Source: G942493275 sp942493275
GTDB lineage: Bacteria; Actinomycetota; Coriobacteriia; Anaerosomatales; PHET01
Direction: 5' to 3'
Length of the DNA: 64,000 bases
Assembly (NCBI GenBank): GCA_942493275.1
Contig: OW818687.1
Coordinates: forward strand, 1,550,001 to 1,614,000
Shown here: positions 45,199-53,888 of the stretch, piece after piece
How positions within the stretch are numbered: position 1 is the first letter of the stretch
Layout of the letters: each line of letters begins with the position of its first letter
The notes under the pieces: generated by a model
Seen by the model: only the letters and a program-made list of their open reading frames with translations
What the model was told of the DNA's origin: nothing
The model's database searches: none
Program-made: the position numbers and the translations under genes

Positions 45199-45636
45199 GT
45201 GGCCATCACGTGGCGCACTGACTACGCGATACGGATCATGTACGAGCTTGCCTGCCTTGGTGCGGGCGAGCGCGCGACCGTACGCTCGCTCTCCGAATCC
45301 GCGAACGTCCCCTACGACTTCGCACGTGTGATCTCCCACGACCTCGTCCAGGCGGGGCTGCTCAACTCCCGGCGAGGCGTCGGCGGAGGGGTAGAGCTCG
45401 CCTCCTCTGCGGAGTCGATCACGCTCAGGGAGATCTTCTCGGCCATGGGGGAGCCCGCTTCGATGGCGCTGTGCACCACGGGCGAGGTCCCGGTCTGTCC
45501 GCGCACCGGGACGTGCGCGATGCATCACGGCGTGTGGACGGAGCTCGACCGCCGTATCGACGATTACCTCTCTTCGGTAACGCTCGCCGATACGGTCAAG
45601 AACGGCGTGAGACTCTCCGCCGCCGCGAACTCCTAG
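45199..45636 (+). CDS. Rrf2-family regulator with Cys cluster
   Basis: The protein is 145 residues from the GTG at 45199, with GAGG upstream; it starts at the winged helix (AITWRTDYAIRIMYELACLG). The HTH continues with SANVPYDFARVISHDLVQAGLL and the wing SRRGVGGGVEL. Three Cys in CTTGEVPVCPRTGTC, spaced 7 and 5, are the Fe-S cluster ligands of IscR/NsrR-type members. It should therefore sense iron-sulfur status, nitric oxide or redox. Its targets are unknown; the octaheme nitrite reductase at 54920 would be a natural candidate. Confidence 0.9.
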   Translation: MAITWRTDYAIRIMYELACLGAGERATVRSLSESANVPYDFARVISHDLVQAGLLNSRRGVGGGVELASSAESITLREIFSAMGEPASMALCTTGEVPVCPRTGTCAMHHGVWTELDRRIDDYLSSVTLADTVKNGVRLSAAANS

Positions 45637-45639
45637 TAC

Positions 45640-46566
45640 CTACGCGCTCGGCTCATCCTTCTTGAAGAGCTCGGCGATGCCGCCGATGCTGCCCATGATC
45701 GCGCTGACCTCCATCGGCAGGAATACCTTGTTGGCGGGTCCGTTGGCGATGGCCTGAAGCGCCTCGAGGTAGCGGATGGCGATGAGCTCGTTGTCCGGCT
45801 TGCCGTCGTGGATGGCGGTGAAGACACTGGTGATGGCGGATGCCTCACCCTCGGCGAGCGCGATCTTTTGGAACTTCTCGGCCTCAGCTACCGACTTGAT
45901 CGCGGTGGCCTTGCCCTCGGCTTCGAGAATCGCCGACTGCTTGAAGCCCTCCGCGCGGGTGATGGCGTACTGCTTGTCGCCGTCGGCCTCGAGGATCTTG
46001 GCGCGGCGGTCCCGCTCGGCCTTCATCTGGCGGTGCATAGCGTCGGTCACGTCGACCGGCGGCTCGATGCGCTGCAGCTCCACGCGGACGATGCGCACGC
46101 CCCACTTGTCGGTGGCGTCGTCGAGGATCTGGCGAAGCGCGGCGTTGATCTTCTCGCGGCTCGTGAGTGACTCGTCGAGCTGCATCTCGCCGATGACGTT
46201 ACGAAGGTTGGTCTGGGCGAGCTTGGTCGCCGCCAGGTAGAAGTTCGCGACGTTGTAGATGAGCTTCACGGGGTCGGTCGCCTCGTAGTAGACGACCGCG
46301 TCGACTGTCACGACGACGTTGTCCTTGGTGATGACCTCCTGCGGGGGCACGTCAACGACGTTCTCGCGCATGTCGATCTTGGTGAGCCGGTCGATGAACG
46401 GGATGATGAAGTGAAGTCCCGAGTCGTAGGTGCGCTGGTACTTACCGAACCGCTCGACGACGCCCTTCTCGTACGGGCGCACGATCCTGATTGCCGATGC
46501 GATGTAGACCAGCAGGAACAGGAAGAGCAGCAGACCCAGGACTGTGACGGTGATGACGCTTTCCAT
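45640..46566 (-). CDS. SPFH/Band 7 membrane-raft protein (paraslipin/QmcA type)
   Basis: This 308-residue protein has an N-terminal membrane hairpin or helix (VTVLGLLLFLFLLVYIASAI), then the SPFH domain with RPYEKGVVERFGKYQRTYDSGLHFI-like start, DMRENVVDVPPQEVITKDNV, and the coiled coil (EAEGKATAIKSVAEAEKF). A strong AGGAGG precedes ATG 46566. Such proteins form oligomeric membrane platforms and are typically partnered with NfeD, which is encoded immediately upstream. Confidence 0.92.
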   Translation of the reverse strand: MESVITVTVLGLLLFLFLLVYIASAIRIVRPYEKGVVERFGKYQRTYDSGLHFIIPFIDRLTKIDMRENVVDVPPQEVITKDNVVVTVDAVVYYEATDPVKLIYNVANFYLAATKLAQTNLRNVIGEMQLDESLTSREKINAALRQILDDATDKWGVRIVRVELQRIEPPVDVTDAMHRQMKAERDRRAKILEADGDKQYAITRAEGFKQSAILEAEGKATAIKSVAEAEKFQKIALAEGEASAITSVFTAIHDGKPDNELIAIRYLEALQAIANGPANKVFLPMEVSAIMGSIGGIAELFKKDEPSA

Positions 46567-46589
46567 GCGATCCTCCTGTGCTCAGGCGC

Positions 46590-47045
46590 CTACTCGGCGT
46601 CCTCTTCTGACGTGTTGATCGGCCTGACGACCAGATGCGTTCCCGAGACCGACATCACCATCACGGGCGTGCCTACCGGCAGCGGACCGTCCTCGTCGGT
46701 GTCGGCGCGCCACTCCTCGCGGTTCACGCGAACGCGGCCCTCGGAGGAGTGCGGCAGCAGCGCCTCGATCACGACGCCTCGCTTGCCGATGAGCCGGTCG
46801 ACACCGACCTTCTGCGGCGGCTCGTGCGTGAGCTTGTCGGCCACGCCGCGCAACGCGAGGAAGAAGACCGCCGAGGAGCCCAGGAACCCGACCCACTGCC
46901 ACACGAGCGCGACGTCGAACCACGCCAGAACGGCGGCAACCGCCGCGCCCAGGCCGATGGGGAGCATGAAGAACCCTGCGGTGAAGATCTCGGCCACCGA
47001 CAGCAGAACCGCCGCGCCGACCCAGATCCAGAACCAGTAGTCCAC
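46590..47045 (-). CDS. NfeD-family membrane protein with OB-fold domain
   Basis: This 151-residue protein starts at GTG 47045 behind GAGGGAGG. Three membrane helices (about 5-70, DYWFWIWVGAAVLLSVAEIF and WQWVGFLGSSAVFFLALRG) precede the soluble OB domain (IGKRGVVIEALLP, GRVRVNREEWRA, VGTPVMVMSVSGTHLVVRP). It lacks the ClpP-like protease domain of long NfeD. The 23-base spacing to the SPFH gene indicates one operon. A related short protein without the OB domain is encoded at 58083. Confidence 0.92.
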   Translation of the reverse strand: MDYWFWIWVGAAVLLSVAEIFTAGFFMLPIGLGAAVAAVLAWFDVALVWQWVGFLGSSAVFFLALRGVADKLTHEPPQKVGVDRLIGKRGVVIEALLPHSSEGRVRVNREEWRADTDEDGPLPVGTPVMVMSVSGTHLVVRPINTSEEDAE

Positions 47046-47158
47046 TGCGCCCTCCCTCGCCGTGAGCCTGTGTTGCCAGCGTATCCCAATCGAAGCGCAC
47101 GGGACAGGACGCTACCGGGATTCTTCCCGCGGGAGGTGTACTGGACCATGCCGGATGG

Positions 47159-47174
47159 TGTGACGAATATCACG
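47159..47174. promoter_or_regulatory. CRP-like site in divergent spacer
   Basis: TGTGA-CGAATA-TCACG matches the CRP half-site pair TGTGA-N6-TCACA at nine of ten positions. It lies between the minus-strand NfeD gene (47045) and the plus-strand secreted protein (47258). No CRP/FNR gene is in the window. Confidence 0.35.
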
Positions 47175-47257
47175 TGCACATGCAGGCGAACGGTTGAGGT
47201 GGGCCTGATTGAAAACGATGATGCTGGTGGAAGGTAGCCCAACAGGGGGTGTTGATT

Positions 47258-47914
47258 GTGCGCAAGTCAGTAACCGTACTAGTCATCGCAGCACTCGTAG
47301 CCGCGCTCGCTCTCCCGACCGCTGCCCTCGCCAAGTCTTCGAATGGCCAGGGCAGCGGTAAGGGCACCGAGCAGGCACGCGGGAACGGTCAGGGTAAGTC
47401 CGCCGAGAAGGCAGCCGCCAAGACCGAGAAGAAGACCGAGAAGAAGGCCGAGAAGGTCGCCGCGAAGGAAGTGCGCAAGGTCGAGCAGGCCGAACGCAAG
47501 TCCGTGAAGAAGGCCGAGAAGGCAGCCGAGAAGGCCGCCGCGGCCGCAGCGTTGTCCGCTGACGCGAGTGGATCGATCGAGCCGACCGTTCCGGTCGACT
47601 CCGATGAGGCAAGTGGCACGCCCGACGTGTCCAACGCTTTCACTCGTATCACGGCCAACATCGAGAAGTCCCTCGCCAAGGTTGCAGAAGGCAAGAAGAA
47701 GCAAGTGCCTCCTGGCCTCGTGCGCGTGTGGCTTAAGTTCGCAGCTTGGCTTGGTGTCGATCCCTCCACCATGCCGGGCTCTGATGACGGGTCTTCGGGC
47801 GAGGAAACCTCGACCGTCGAGCCGACATCGACCGTGGAGCCTACCGGGACCGTCGAGCCCACTCAGACGGTCATGCCCACCGGGACGGTTCTTCCGGAGG
47901 TCCCTCAGCCGTAG
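47258..47914 (+). CDS. Secreted Lys/Glu/Ala-rich coiled-coil protein with Thr-Pro tail
   Basis: GTG 47258 is preceded by AGGGGG and begins a signal peptide (RKSVTVLVIAALVAALALPTAALA); in-frame GTG 47249 is an alternative. The 218-residue product has a highly charged Lys/Glu/Ala region (about 45-105) predicted to form a long helix. A short ordered segment (SNAFTRITANIEKSLAKVAEG, KFAAWLGVDPSTMPG) follows, then a C-terminal run of TSTVEPT-type repeats. It resembles cell-surface low-complexity proteins; no family is recognised. The neighbouring hairpin ends its transcript. Confidence 0.7.
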   Translation: MRKSVTVLVIAALVAALALPTAALAKSSNGQGSGKGTEQARGNGQGKSAEKAAAKTEKKTEKKAEKVAAKEVRKVEQAERKSVKKAEKAAEKAAAAAALSADASGSIEPTVPVDSDEASGTPDVSNAFTRITANIEKSLAKVAEGKKKQVPPGLVRVWLKFAAWLGVDPSTMPGSDDGSSGEETSTVEPTSTVEPTGTVEPTQTVMPTGTVLPEVPQP

Positions 47915-47960
47915 TCCGGCACGGCGGGACCACATAAGCACCGGCCCCTGGGTCGGTCGA

Positions 47961-47989
47961 GCGGCGCGGGACGCGGGGTCCCGCGCCGC
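47961..47989. terminator. Hairpin between convergent genes
   Basis: GCGGCGCGGGAC (47961-47972) pairs perfectly with GTCCCGCGCCGC (47978-47989) around GCGGG. It lies between the secreted protein stop (47914) and the convergent Lrp-type gene stop (47993), so it may serve both. Confidence 0.65.
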
Positions 47990-47992
47990 TTG

Positions 47993-48430
47993 CTATTCCG
48001 CGAGGTCTATACGGCGCCAAGTGACCGGCGACGACAGCACGATCGACGTGGTCGTCTGGCCGTAGGGAAGCAGCTTCACCACGACGCTCTCGAGATGCTC
48101 CACCGAGGTGACCGCCATCTTGGCGACGAAGCCCTCGGTGCCCGTCACGCGGTGGAACTCCAGGATCTCCGGCGCCTCTGAGGCTATGCGCTCGAGTTGA
48201 GGCGCGAGCTCGGGGGGCGAGGACAGTCGCACGAAGGCGACGAGCCCGTATCCCGCCTTCTTCAGGTCGACCTTCGCGTGGTAGCCCACGATGATGCCGG
48301 AGGACTCCATACGGCGTACGCGGTCGGCGACGGCGGGTGGAGTAAGTCCCACTTCGCGACCCAGATCGGCGTAGGAGCGGCGGGCGTCATCCTGAAGCGC
48401 CGCGAGCAACCGACGGTCGATGTCGTCCAT
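47993..48430 (-). CDS. Lrp/AsnC-family transcriptional regulator
   Basis: The protein is 145 residues from the ATG at 48430 (MDDIDRRLLAALQDDARRS) with GGAAAG upstream. The winged helix shows YADLGREVGLTPPAVADRVRRMESSGII. The RAM ligand-binding domain follows (GYGLVAFVRL, FHRVTGTEGFVAKMAV). Members sense amino acids and often regulate a divergent transporter; here an EamA-type exporter gene starts 147 bases away on the other strand and is the likely target. Confidence 0.9.
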   Translation of the reverse strand: MDDIDRRLLAALQDDARRSYADLGREVGLTPPAVADRVRRMESSGIIVGYHAKVDLKKAGYGLVAFVRLSSPPELAPQLERIASEAPEILEFHRVTGTEGFVAKMAVTSVEHLESVVVKLLPYGQTTTSIVLSSPVTWRRIDLAE

Positions 48431-48577
48431 ATGCTTTCCAATCGTTAGCATTTCGCATGCAGAACAACAGTATCGAAAGGCATTCGAGCAGCAGACCGCA
48501 TGATACCGCTTCAACGCCAGCCGAGAACACCCTAGACTTCGTCCACACGTCAGCGACGAACGCGCGGAGGCTCCCGG

Positions 48578-49513
48578 ATGGTCAGAAGGTACGGTCGGAC
48601 GACGATGATCTCGGTGGGCGTCGTGGTGCTCCTATGGAGTACGACGTTCGCTGCCCTCGTCGCGGCCCTTGACCACTTCGCCCCGACGCAGCTGCTGTTC
48701 CTGCGCTGGACCCTCACCTCGCTGCTGTTCCTGGCCTTCGGTGCGGTGACCCGTATGCGGCTGCCGCACCGCGCCGATCTCCCCAAGATCGCGCTGGCTG
48801 GCGTCCTCGGATTCGGCGCCTACCAGATGCTGCTGGTCAATGGGCAGATGGGCGTCAGCGCGAGCATGTCCGGCTTCCTCATCAACATGAGCCCGGTGTT
48901 CACCATCGGCATCGCCGTCGCCCTCGGGCGCGAGAAGGCCACCGGCTTCACCTGGGCCGGAGTCGCGATCTGCATGGCAGGGCTGGCGCTGATGGCGCAG
49001 GCGCGCGGGGGCTTCGGCTCGATCGGGCCGAGCGCGGCGCTGGTCGTCGCCGCGGCGCTGTGCTTCTCGCTCTACACGCTCGTGACCAAGCCGCTGCTCG
49101 CGAAGTACAGCCCGCTGGAGGTCACCGCATACGCAACGGTCGCCGGCTCGATCCCGTTTCTGGTGTTCGCGCCCGGCTCCTTCGGAGCGCTCGCGACCGC
49201 ATCTGCCGCCGATATCGCGACAGTCGTGTTCCTCGCCGTGTTCCCCGGCGGTCTGGCCTATGTGCTGTGGTCACGCGCGGTGAAGGGCCTTGCACCCGGT
49301 CTCGCCGCGCGGTTCTTGTATCTGATCCCGGTCCTCGGCATCCCGGTGGCGTGGATCTGGGTGGGCGAGGTGCCGCACCCCCTCGTCGTGATCGGCGGGC
49401 TTGCGACCATCGCGGGCGTCGCCGTCTCGACCCTCAAGCCCCGCCGAGGCTTCTCAGTCACGGTTGCACCGCACACCCCCGAAGTTGCCACACCGGCGGT
49501 CGAGGCGGCCTGA
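48578..49513 (+). CDS. EamA/DMT-family transporter (probable amino acid or metabolite exporter)
   Basis: This 311-residue protein has ten membrane helices in two EamA repeats (SVGVVVLLWSTTFAALVAAL ... and SAALVVAAALCFSLYTLVTKPLL ...). The usual FLRWTLTSLLFL and SPVFTIGIAVALGRE blocks are visible. The divergent Lrp-type regulator suggests control by an amino acid, consistent with an exporter role. The C-terminal ~25 residues are a disordered Pro/Ala/Thr tail. Confidence 0.9.
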   Translation: MVRRYGRTTMISVGVVVLLWSTTFAALVAALDHFAPTQLLFLRWTLTSLLFLAFGAVTRMRLPHRADLPKIALAGVLGFGAYQMLLVNGQMGVSASMSGFLINMSPVFTIGIAVALGREKATGFTWAGVAICMAGLALMAQARGGFGSIGPSAALVVAAALCFSLYTLVTKPLLAKYSPLEVTAYATVAGSIPFLVFAPGSFGALATASAADIATVVFLAVFPGGLAYVLWSRAVKGLAPGLAARFLYLIPVLGIPVAWIWVGEVPHPLVVIGGLATIAGVAVSTLKPRRGFSVTVAPHTPEVATPAVEAA

Positions 49514-49574
49514 CGCGGCGCGCCGCTTGCTAGACTGTGTGCGCCTGATCCGCCTACCGACTTCGGAGTGAACC

Positions 49575-50279
49575 ATGCCCCAGCCCGCTGACCGCATCCC
49601 TCGCTGGCTTCCGCCGGCTCTTGTCCTCATCGGAATCGCTGGCGCGTTTGCGTTCACGGCGTCGTTCCCCGCGGTCGAGGGACTGGGCGACAAGGTGCGT
49701 CTTCCCGTCTTCCATGGCGCGATGACCTGGGTCAACCTCATGTTGTTCTCGGTGCTGGCGCTTGCGGCGGTCGCGTTCCTGATCACGCGCAAGGAGGGCT
49801 TCTACCGAGCCGAGGAGGCCCTGCGCTGGGTGGGCATCCCGATGTGGATCCTCGGAAGCGTCCTGGGGCTCCTCGCGGCGATGAACACGTGGGACTTCAC
49901 GGGCTCCAAGGCTTCTCCCATCAAGGTCGCGATGAGCGATCCGCGCCTCGTCGCTCAGTTCTGGGTGCTCCTGCTCGCCGCTGCGATCATCGCGCTCGGG
50001 CTGCTCATCGAAGACAAGCGCTGGCTCGCCGTCGGTGACATCGGTTTCGTCGGCATCACCTGGCTCGTGCTCATGAAGGCGATCCTCGGTCCCGGTCGTG
50101 CGCTTCATCCCGACAGCCCGGTCATGAACTCCGAGGAGATCGGCATCAAGTTGATCTTCTTCGGCATCGTCGGCAGCATCGCTCTCGCGTCCTTCGCGGG
50201 CGCGTGGATGATCGCGAGGATGCGCGCTCGTACCGCAACCGATACGGCGCTCGCGGCGCCTGCCCCCGAGGCCGCCTAG
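49575..50279 (+). CDS. Six-helix membrane protein of unknown function
   Basis: This 234-residue protein has about six membrane segments (LPPALVLIGIAGAFAFTASFP, WVNLMLFSVLALAAVAFLI, VGIPMWILGSVLGLLAAMN, FWVLLLAAAIIALGLLI and others). His and Trp residues flank helices (FHGAMTWVN, MNTWDFTGSKASP), faintly reminiscent of the cytochrome c assembly (CcsA/CcmC) group, but no WWD motif is present. I do not assign a function. A TAGACT -10-like box lies at 49531. It is followed by the cobalamin riboswitch unit. Confidence 0.65.
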   Translation: MPQPADRIPRWLPPALVLIGIAGAFAFTASFPAVEGLGDKVRLPVFHGAMTWVNLMLFSVLALAAVAFLITRKEGFYRAEEALRWVGIPMWILGSVLGLLAAMNTWDFTGSKASPIKVAMSDPRLVAQFWVLLLAAAIIALGLLIEDKRWLAVGDIGFVGITWLVLMKAILGPGRALHPDSPVMNSEEIGIKLIFFGIVGSIALASFAGAWMIARMRARTATDTALAAPAPEAA

Positions 50280-50364
50280 ACCGGCGCCGAACGCCGTCCG
50301 GCGCGTGACGCGCCGCATGGCGCCGCAGCGTGAGGTGCGCTAGACTGCACGCGTTGTCAACCGA

Positions 50365-50525
50365 ACAGGTGTCGCATGGTGCCCGCCGCCGCAGCTGCTC
50401 GCAGGAGCAAGCCCGGCACGGGAGAATAGGGAACCCGGTGAGATTCCGGGACGGGACCCGCCACTGTAGATCGGACGGCCGTACAGCGCCGCCGAAAGTC
50501 AGGAGACCTGCCATGCGATGCGCGA
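50365..50525 (+). ncRNA. Cobalamin (B12) riboswitch
   Basis: The B12 box AGTCAGGAGACCTGCC is at 50497-50512, with the conserved core around CCGGTGAGATTCCGGGAC (50435-50452) and GCCACTG (50460-50466). A closing stem is formed by TCGCATGG (50372-50379) and CCATGCGA (50511-50518), eight perfect pairs. It precedes a vitamin B12 ABC transporter, the expected target. TAGACT at 50341-50346 may be the -10 box. Confidence 0.95.
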
Positions 50526-50595
50526 CGCGGCCTTCGAGGTAACAAGGCTGGCTCGCGGCGTCCGCACAAGGACTCCCCGAACCGCACCGCACCCG

Positions 50596-50639
50596 AAGAC
50601 CCGCACCGCCCAGATGGCGGAAGCGGGTCTTGTCGTTTT
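50596..50639 (+). terminator. Riboswitch expression-platform terminator
   Basis: AAGACCCGC (50596-50604) pairs with GCGGGTCTT (50623-50631), with an inner CGCC/GGCG stem, followed by GTCGTTTT. Its position after the aptamer and 39 bases before the btuF-like start indicates transcriptional termination when B12 is bound. Confidence 0.8.
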
Positions 50640-50677
50640 CGGCGGGGCGCGTCGATCTACCGAAGGGAGTTCTGCGC

Positions 50678-51613
50678 ATGACCCGTATCACCCGACTCAC
50701 CCTGGCCCTCGCGCTCTTTACGAGCCTCGCCCTCACGGGCTGCTCAGCCGAGAAGCCCGAGGCCACCGAGGCCGAGCCCGAGCCCGTCGCCGAGGCGACC
50801 TTCCCGGTGACCATCACCGACGACGCCGGCCGTGAGGTCACCGTCGAGGCCGCGCCCGAGCGTATCGTCTCGCTCGCGCCCGGCAACACCGAGATCCTGT
50901 TCGCCATCGGCGCAGGCGATCGGGTCGTTGGCGTCACCTCGCTCGACGACTATCCGGCCGAGGTCGCCGATATCGCGAAGGTCGGCGATTTCGCCGGCCC
51001 CAACGTCGAGGCGGTCGCCGCGGCCGACCCCGACCTGATTCTGGCTACCACCGGAGTCCAGGCCGACATGATCACCAAGCTCGAGGAGCTCGGCGCCACC
51101 GTCATCGCGGTCGACCCGACCACGCTCGCGGGCCTGTACGAGGACATCGACGAGATCGGCCTCGCCACCGGTGAGATCGAAGGCGCTGCGTCCGTCCTCG
51201 AGGACATGGAGGCTGCGGTCTTTGAGGTTGAGGCCGCGGTCGGTGGTCTCGAGCCCGTCACCACCTTCGTCGAGATTGCGCAGAACCCGCTGTTTACGGT
51301 AGGCAGCGGCACGCTCATCGACGAGATGATCACAATCGCCGGCGGCAAGAACGTCGTGACCGAGCCGAGCTACGTTCCGTACTCGGTCGAGCAGCTCGTG
51401 AAGTCCGATCCGGCCGTCTACCTGGCGACCAAGGGCTCGATGAGCGATCCGGCCGAGCTCGCCAAGCGGCCGGGCTACAAGGACCTGTCCGCCGTCAAGG
51501 CGAGCCGCGTCTTCGTGCTCGACGACAACCTGGTGTCGCGTCCCGGACCGCGTGCAGTCGAGGGCCTGCGCCAGATCGCCGAGGCGCTGCATCCGGACGC
51601 GTTCGCGCAGTAG
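50678..51613 (+). CDS. btuF: Cobalamin ABC transporter substrate-binding lipoprotein
   Basis: The protein is 311 residues from the ATG at 50678, with GAAGGGAG upstream. The signal peptide ends in lipobox LTGC. The binding domain of the FecB/BtuF type has ITDDAGREVTVEAAPERIVSLAPGNTE-like start, VVGVTSLDDYP and DLILATTG, a connecting helix, then VGSGTLIDEMITIAGGKNV and FVLDDNLVSRPGPR. Control by the B12 riboswitch gives the substrate with good confidence. It is first of btuF-btuC-btuD. Confidence 0.92.
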   Translation: MTRITRLTLALALFTSLALTGCSAEKPEATEAEPEPVAEATFPVTITDDAGREVTVEAAPERIVSLAPGNTEILFAIGAGDRVVGVTSLDDYPAEVADIAKVGDFAGPNVEAVAAADPDLILATTGVQADMITKLEELGATVIAVDPTTLAGLYEDIDEIGLATGEIEGAASVLEDMEAAVFEVEAAVGGLEPVTTFVEIAQNPLFTVGSGTLIDEMITIAGGKNVVTEPSYVPYSVEQLVKSDPAVYLATKGSMSDPAELAKRPGYKDLSAVKASRVFVLDDNLVSRPGPRAVEGLRQIAEALHPDAFAQ

Positions 51614-52635
51614 TGTCTCGCGCCCACGACATACGTCCGGGTCGCGCGTTCGCGATCCTCGGGGCCGCCCTGGCGGTCTCGGTGATCGCGGGCGTCGCGT
51701 TCGGCGCTGTCTGGGTCACCCCGGCTGACGTCGTCGCCGCGGTCGGGCGCGGGCTCACGGGCACCGCATCCGGCCTCGGCGACACGCTCATCCTGCAGGT
51801 GCGTCTGCCGCGCGTGATTCTCGCGGTGTTCGTGGGTGCGTCTCTGGCCGGTGCGGGCTCGATCTTCCAAGCGCTCTTCCGCAACCCGCTCGCCGACCCC
51901 TACATTCTCGGCGTCTCGAGCGGCGCCGGGCTGGGCGCGGTGCTCGCGCTCACCGCTACGGCCGGGGCCACGGCGCTGCGCTACGGGCTCGTCCCGGCGG
52001 CGGCGTTCGCGGGCGCGATCCTCACGATGCTGCTCGTCACGCGGCTTGCGGCGTGGGGCGGGCGGCTCGACACGGCGTCGCTGCTGCTCGCGGGCGTCGC
52101 GGTCTCCTACACGCTTGCCGCGCTCACCTCGTTCGTGCTCGTGTTCGCGCGCGAGCAGATGGCGGTCGTCGTCTTTTGGATGATGGGTGGGCTCTCCGGT
52201 GCGTCGTGGCCCTACGTGGTCGCCATCGGCATCATGACCGCAGTCGGCTCGGCCTTCGCGCTCGGCTTCACGCGCGAGCTCAACCTGATGCTCCTGGGCG
52301 ACGAGCGCGCCGGTCATCTCGGCCTCGACGTGCACCGCTTCAAGATGATCGCGCTCGCGACGGCTTCCCTGCTGACGGCTGCGGCGGTTGCGGTCGCCGG
52401 CCTCATCGGCTTCGTGGGGCTGATGGTGCCCCACATGGTGCGGCTGTGGCTCGGCCCCGATCACCGCCTGCTCGTGCCCGCGTCGCTCATCGGCGGCGGC
52501 ATCGTGCTCGTGCTCGCCGACCTCGTGGCTCGCGTGGTACTTGCTCCGGTCGAGCTGCCGGTGGGCATCGTCACCGCACTCATCGGCGGGCCGTTCTTCG
52601 TGTGGCTTCTCATCCGAGGGGAGCGTCTCCGATGA
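51613..52635 (+). CDS. btuC: Cobalamin ABC transporter permease (FecCD family)
   Basis: The protein is 340 residues from a GTG that shares one base with the btuF stop. About ten membrane helices with family blocks RLPRVILAVFVGASLAGAGSIFQALFRNPLADPYILGVSSGAGLG, LLLAGVAVSYTLAAL and LIGFVGLMVPHMVRLWLGPDHR are visible. It forms the channel with the BtuD ATPase, whose start overlaps its stop (ATGA). Confidence 0.94.
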   Translation: MSRAHDIRPGRAFAILGAALAVSVIAGVAFGAVWVTPADVVAAVGRGLTGTASGLGDTLILQVRLPRVILAVFVGASLAGAGSIFQALFRNPLADPYILGVSSGAGLGAVLALTATAGATALRYGLVPAAAFAGAILTMLLVTRLAAWGGRLDTASLLLAGVAVSYTLAALTSFVLVFAREQMAVVVFWMMGGLSGASWPYVVAIGIMTAVGSAFALGFTRELNLMLLGDERAGHLGLDVHRFKMIALATASLLTAAAVAVAGLIGFVGLMVPHMVRLWLGPDHRLLVPASLIGGGIVLVLADLVARVVLAPVELPVGIVTALIGGPFFVWLLIRGERLR

Positions 52636-53888
52636 GCGACACAGTCCTGCTCGCATACCGCGACGCGGCGCTTGGGTACGGGGCGACCCGAGTGGTCTCG
52701 GGCGTCTCGATCGAGGTGCGCGAGGGCGAGGTCCTCGGCCTGGTGGGTCCCAACGGCGCGGGCAAGTCCACGCTTCTGCGCGCGGTCACCGGCGACAGCG
52801 ACGTGCTCGGCGGCTCGGTCGAGGTCGCCGGCGCCGACGTGACGACCCTTTCGGCCCGGGAGCGCGCCGCCATCGTCGGGGTCGTCCCGCAGCAGGTGCT
52901 CGCCCCGTTCTCGTTTCCCGCCGAGGAGTTCGTCGAGATGGGGCGCCATCCTCACCTGCCGCGCTTCGGCCGTCCCGGTCCAGACGACAGCGCCGCGGTC
53001 GAGCGCGCGATGCGTCTCACCGGCACCGCGCACCTCAGCGGTCAGGCGGTGGACGCGCTGTCCGGCGGTGACCTGCAGCGGCTTGCGTTCGCGCAGGCGC
53101 TCGCCACAGAGCCGCGCCTGCTCCTGCTCGACGAGCCCACGAGCCACCTCGACCTCAACCACCGGCTTCAGGTCCTCGACCTGATGCGCGAACTCGCCGA
53201 CGAAGGCATGGGCGTGCTCGCCGTGTTCCACGACCTCGATCTCGCCGCGCGCTACTCGGACCGCCTCGCCATCGTCGCGTGCGGCGCCGTCCGGCCACCC
53301 GCGCGTCCCGAGGAGATCATCACCACGGAGACGCTGCGCTCGGTGTTCGGCGTGCGCGCCGTGGTGGGAACCGACCCGGTCACGGGCACGGTGACCGTCA
53401 CGCCGGTCCTTCGCGACAACGCGGTGGCCGAGCGAGACCGCGGCCGCGTGCTCGTGGTGGGCGGCTCGGGTGTGGCCGCTCCGCTCATGCGCCGGCTCGT
53501 CCTCGGCGGTTGGACCGTCACGGGGGCCGCGCTCAACCAGGGAGACGCCGACGCCACGCTCGCCGAAGCGCTCGGGATCGAGTACGCGCGCATCGAGCCC
53601 TTCGCGCCGATGAACGCAGAGGCTGCCGTACGAGTCGCGAAGCTCGCCGAGGAGGTCGACGCGATCGTGGTGTGCGAGGTCCCGTTCGGGCACGGCAACG
53701 TCGACAACCTGCTCATCGCGGTTCGTGCCGGACGCCCGCTCGTGCTCGTGGGAGACATCGAGGGCCGCGACTACGCTGGCGGGGCGGCGGCATCCTACTG
53801 GATCGAGGCGGTCCGGGACCGGGGTGCGGTCGTCGTGCCTTCGCTCGATGAGGTGCCGGCCGCACTCGAGGAGCTTCTGGGTCGCTAG
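52632..53888 (+). CDS. btuD: Cobalamin ABC transporter ATPase with extra C-terminal Rossmann-like domain
   Basis: This 418-residue protein is longer than the ~255 residues usual for BtuD. The ATPase domain has Walker A GPNGAGKST, the Q-loop VVPQQ, a signature LSGGDLQRL (Asp for Gln), Walker B LLLLDEPTSHLDL and H-loop VFHDLD. From about residue 270 an added ~150-residue domain begins GRVLVVGGSGVAAPLMRRL, continues WTVTGAALNQGDADATLAE and VDAIVVCEVPFGHGNVDNL, and ends ALEELLGR. It has a Rossmann-like strand-helix pattern. Its function is unknown; nucleotide or corrinoid sensing is possible. Its stop overlaps the convergent hydrolase stop. Confidence 0.9.
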   Translation: MSDTVLLAYRDAALGYGATRVVSGVSIEVREGEVLGLVGPNGAGKSTLLRAVTGDSDVLGGSVEVAGADVTTLSARERAAIVGVVPQQVLAPFSFPAEEFVEMGRHPHLPRFGRPGPDDSAAVERAMRLTGTAHLSGQAVDALSGGDLQRLAFAQALATEPRLLLLDEPTSHLDLNHRLQVLDLMRELADEGMGVLAVFHDLDLAARYSDRLAIVACGAVRPPARPEEIITTETLRSVFGVRAVVGTDPVTGTVTVTPVLRDNAVAERDRGRVLVVGGSGVAAPLMRRLVLGGWTVTGAALNQGDADATLAEALGIEYARIEPFAPMNAEAAVRVAKLAEEVDAIVVCEVPFGHGNVDNLLIAVRAGRPLVLVGDIEGRDYAGGAAASYWIEAVRDRGAVVVPSLDEVPAALEELLGR

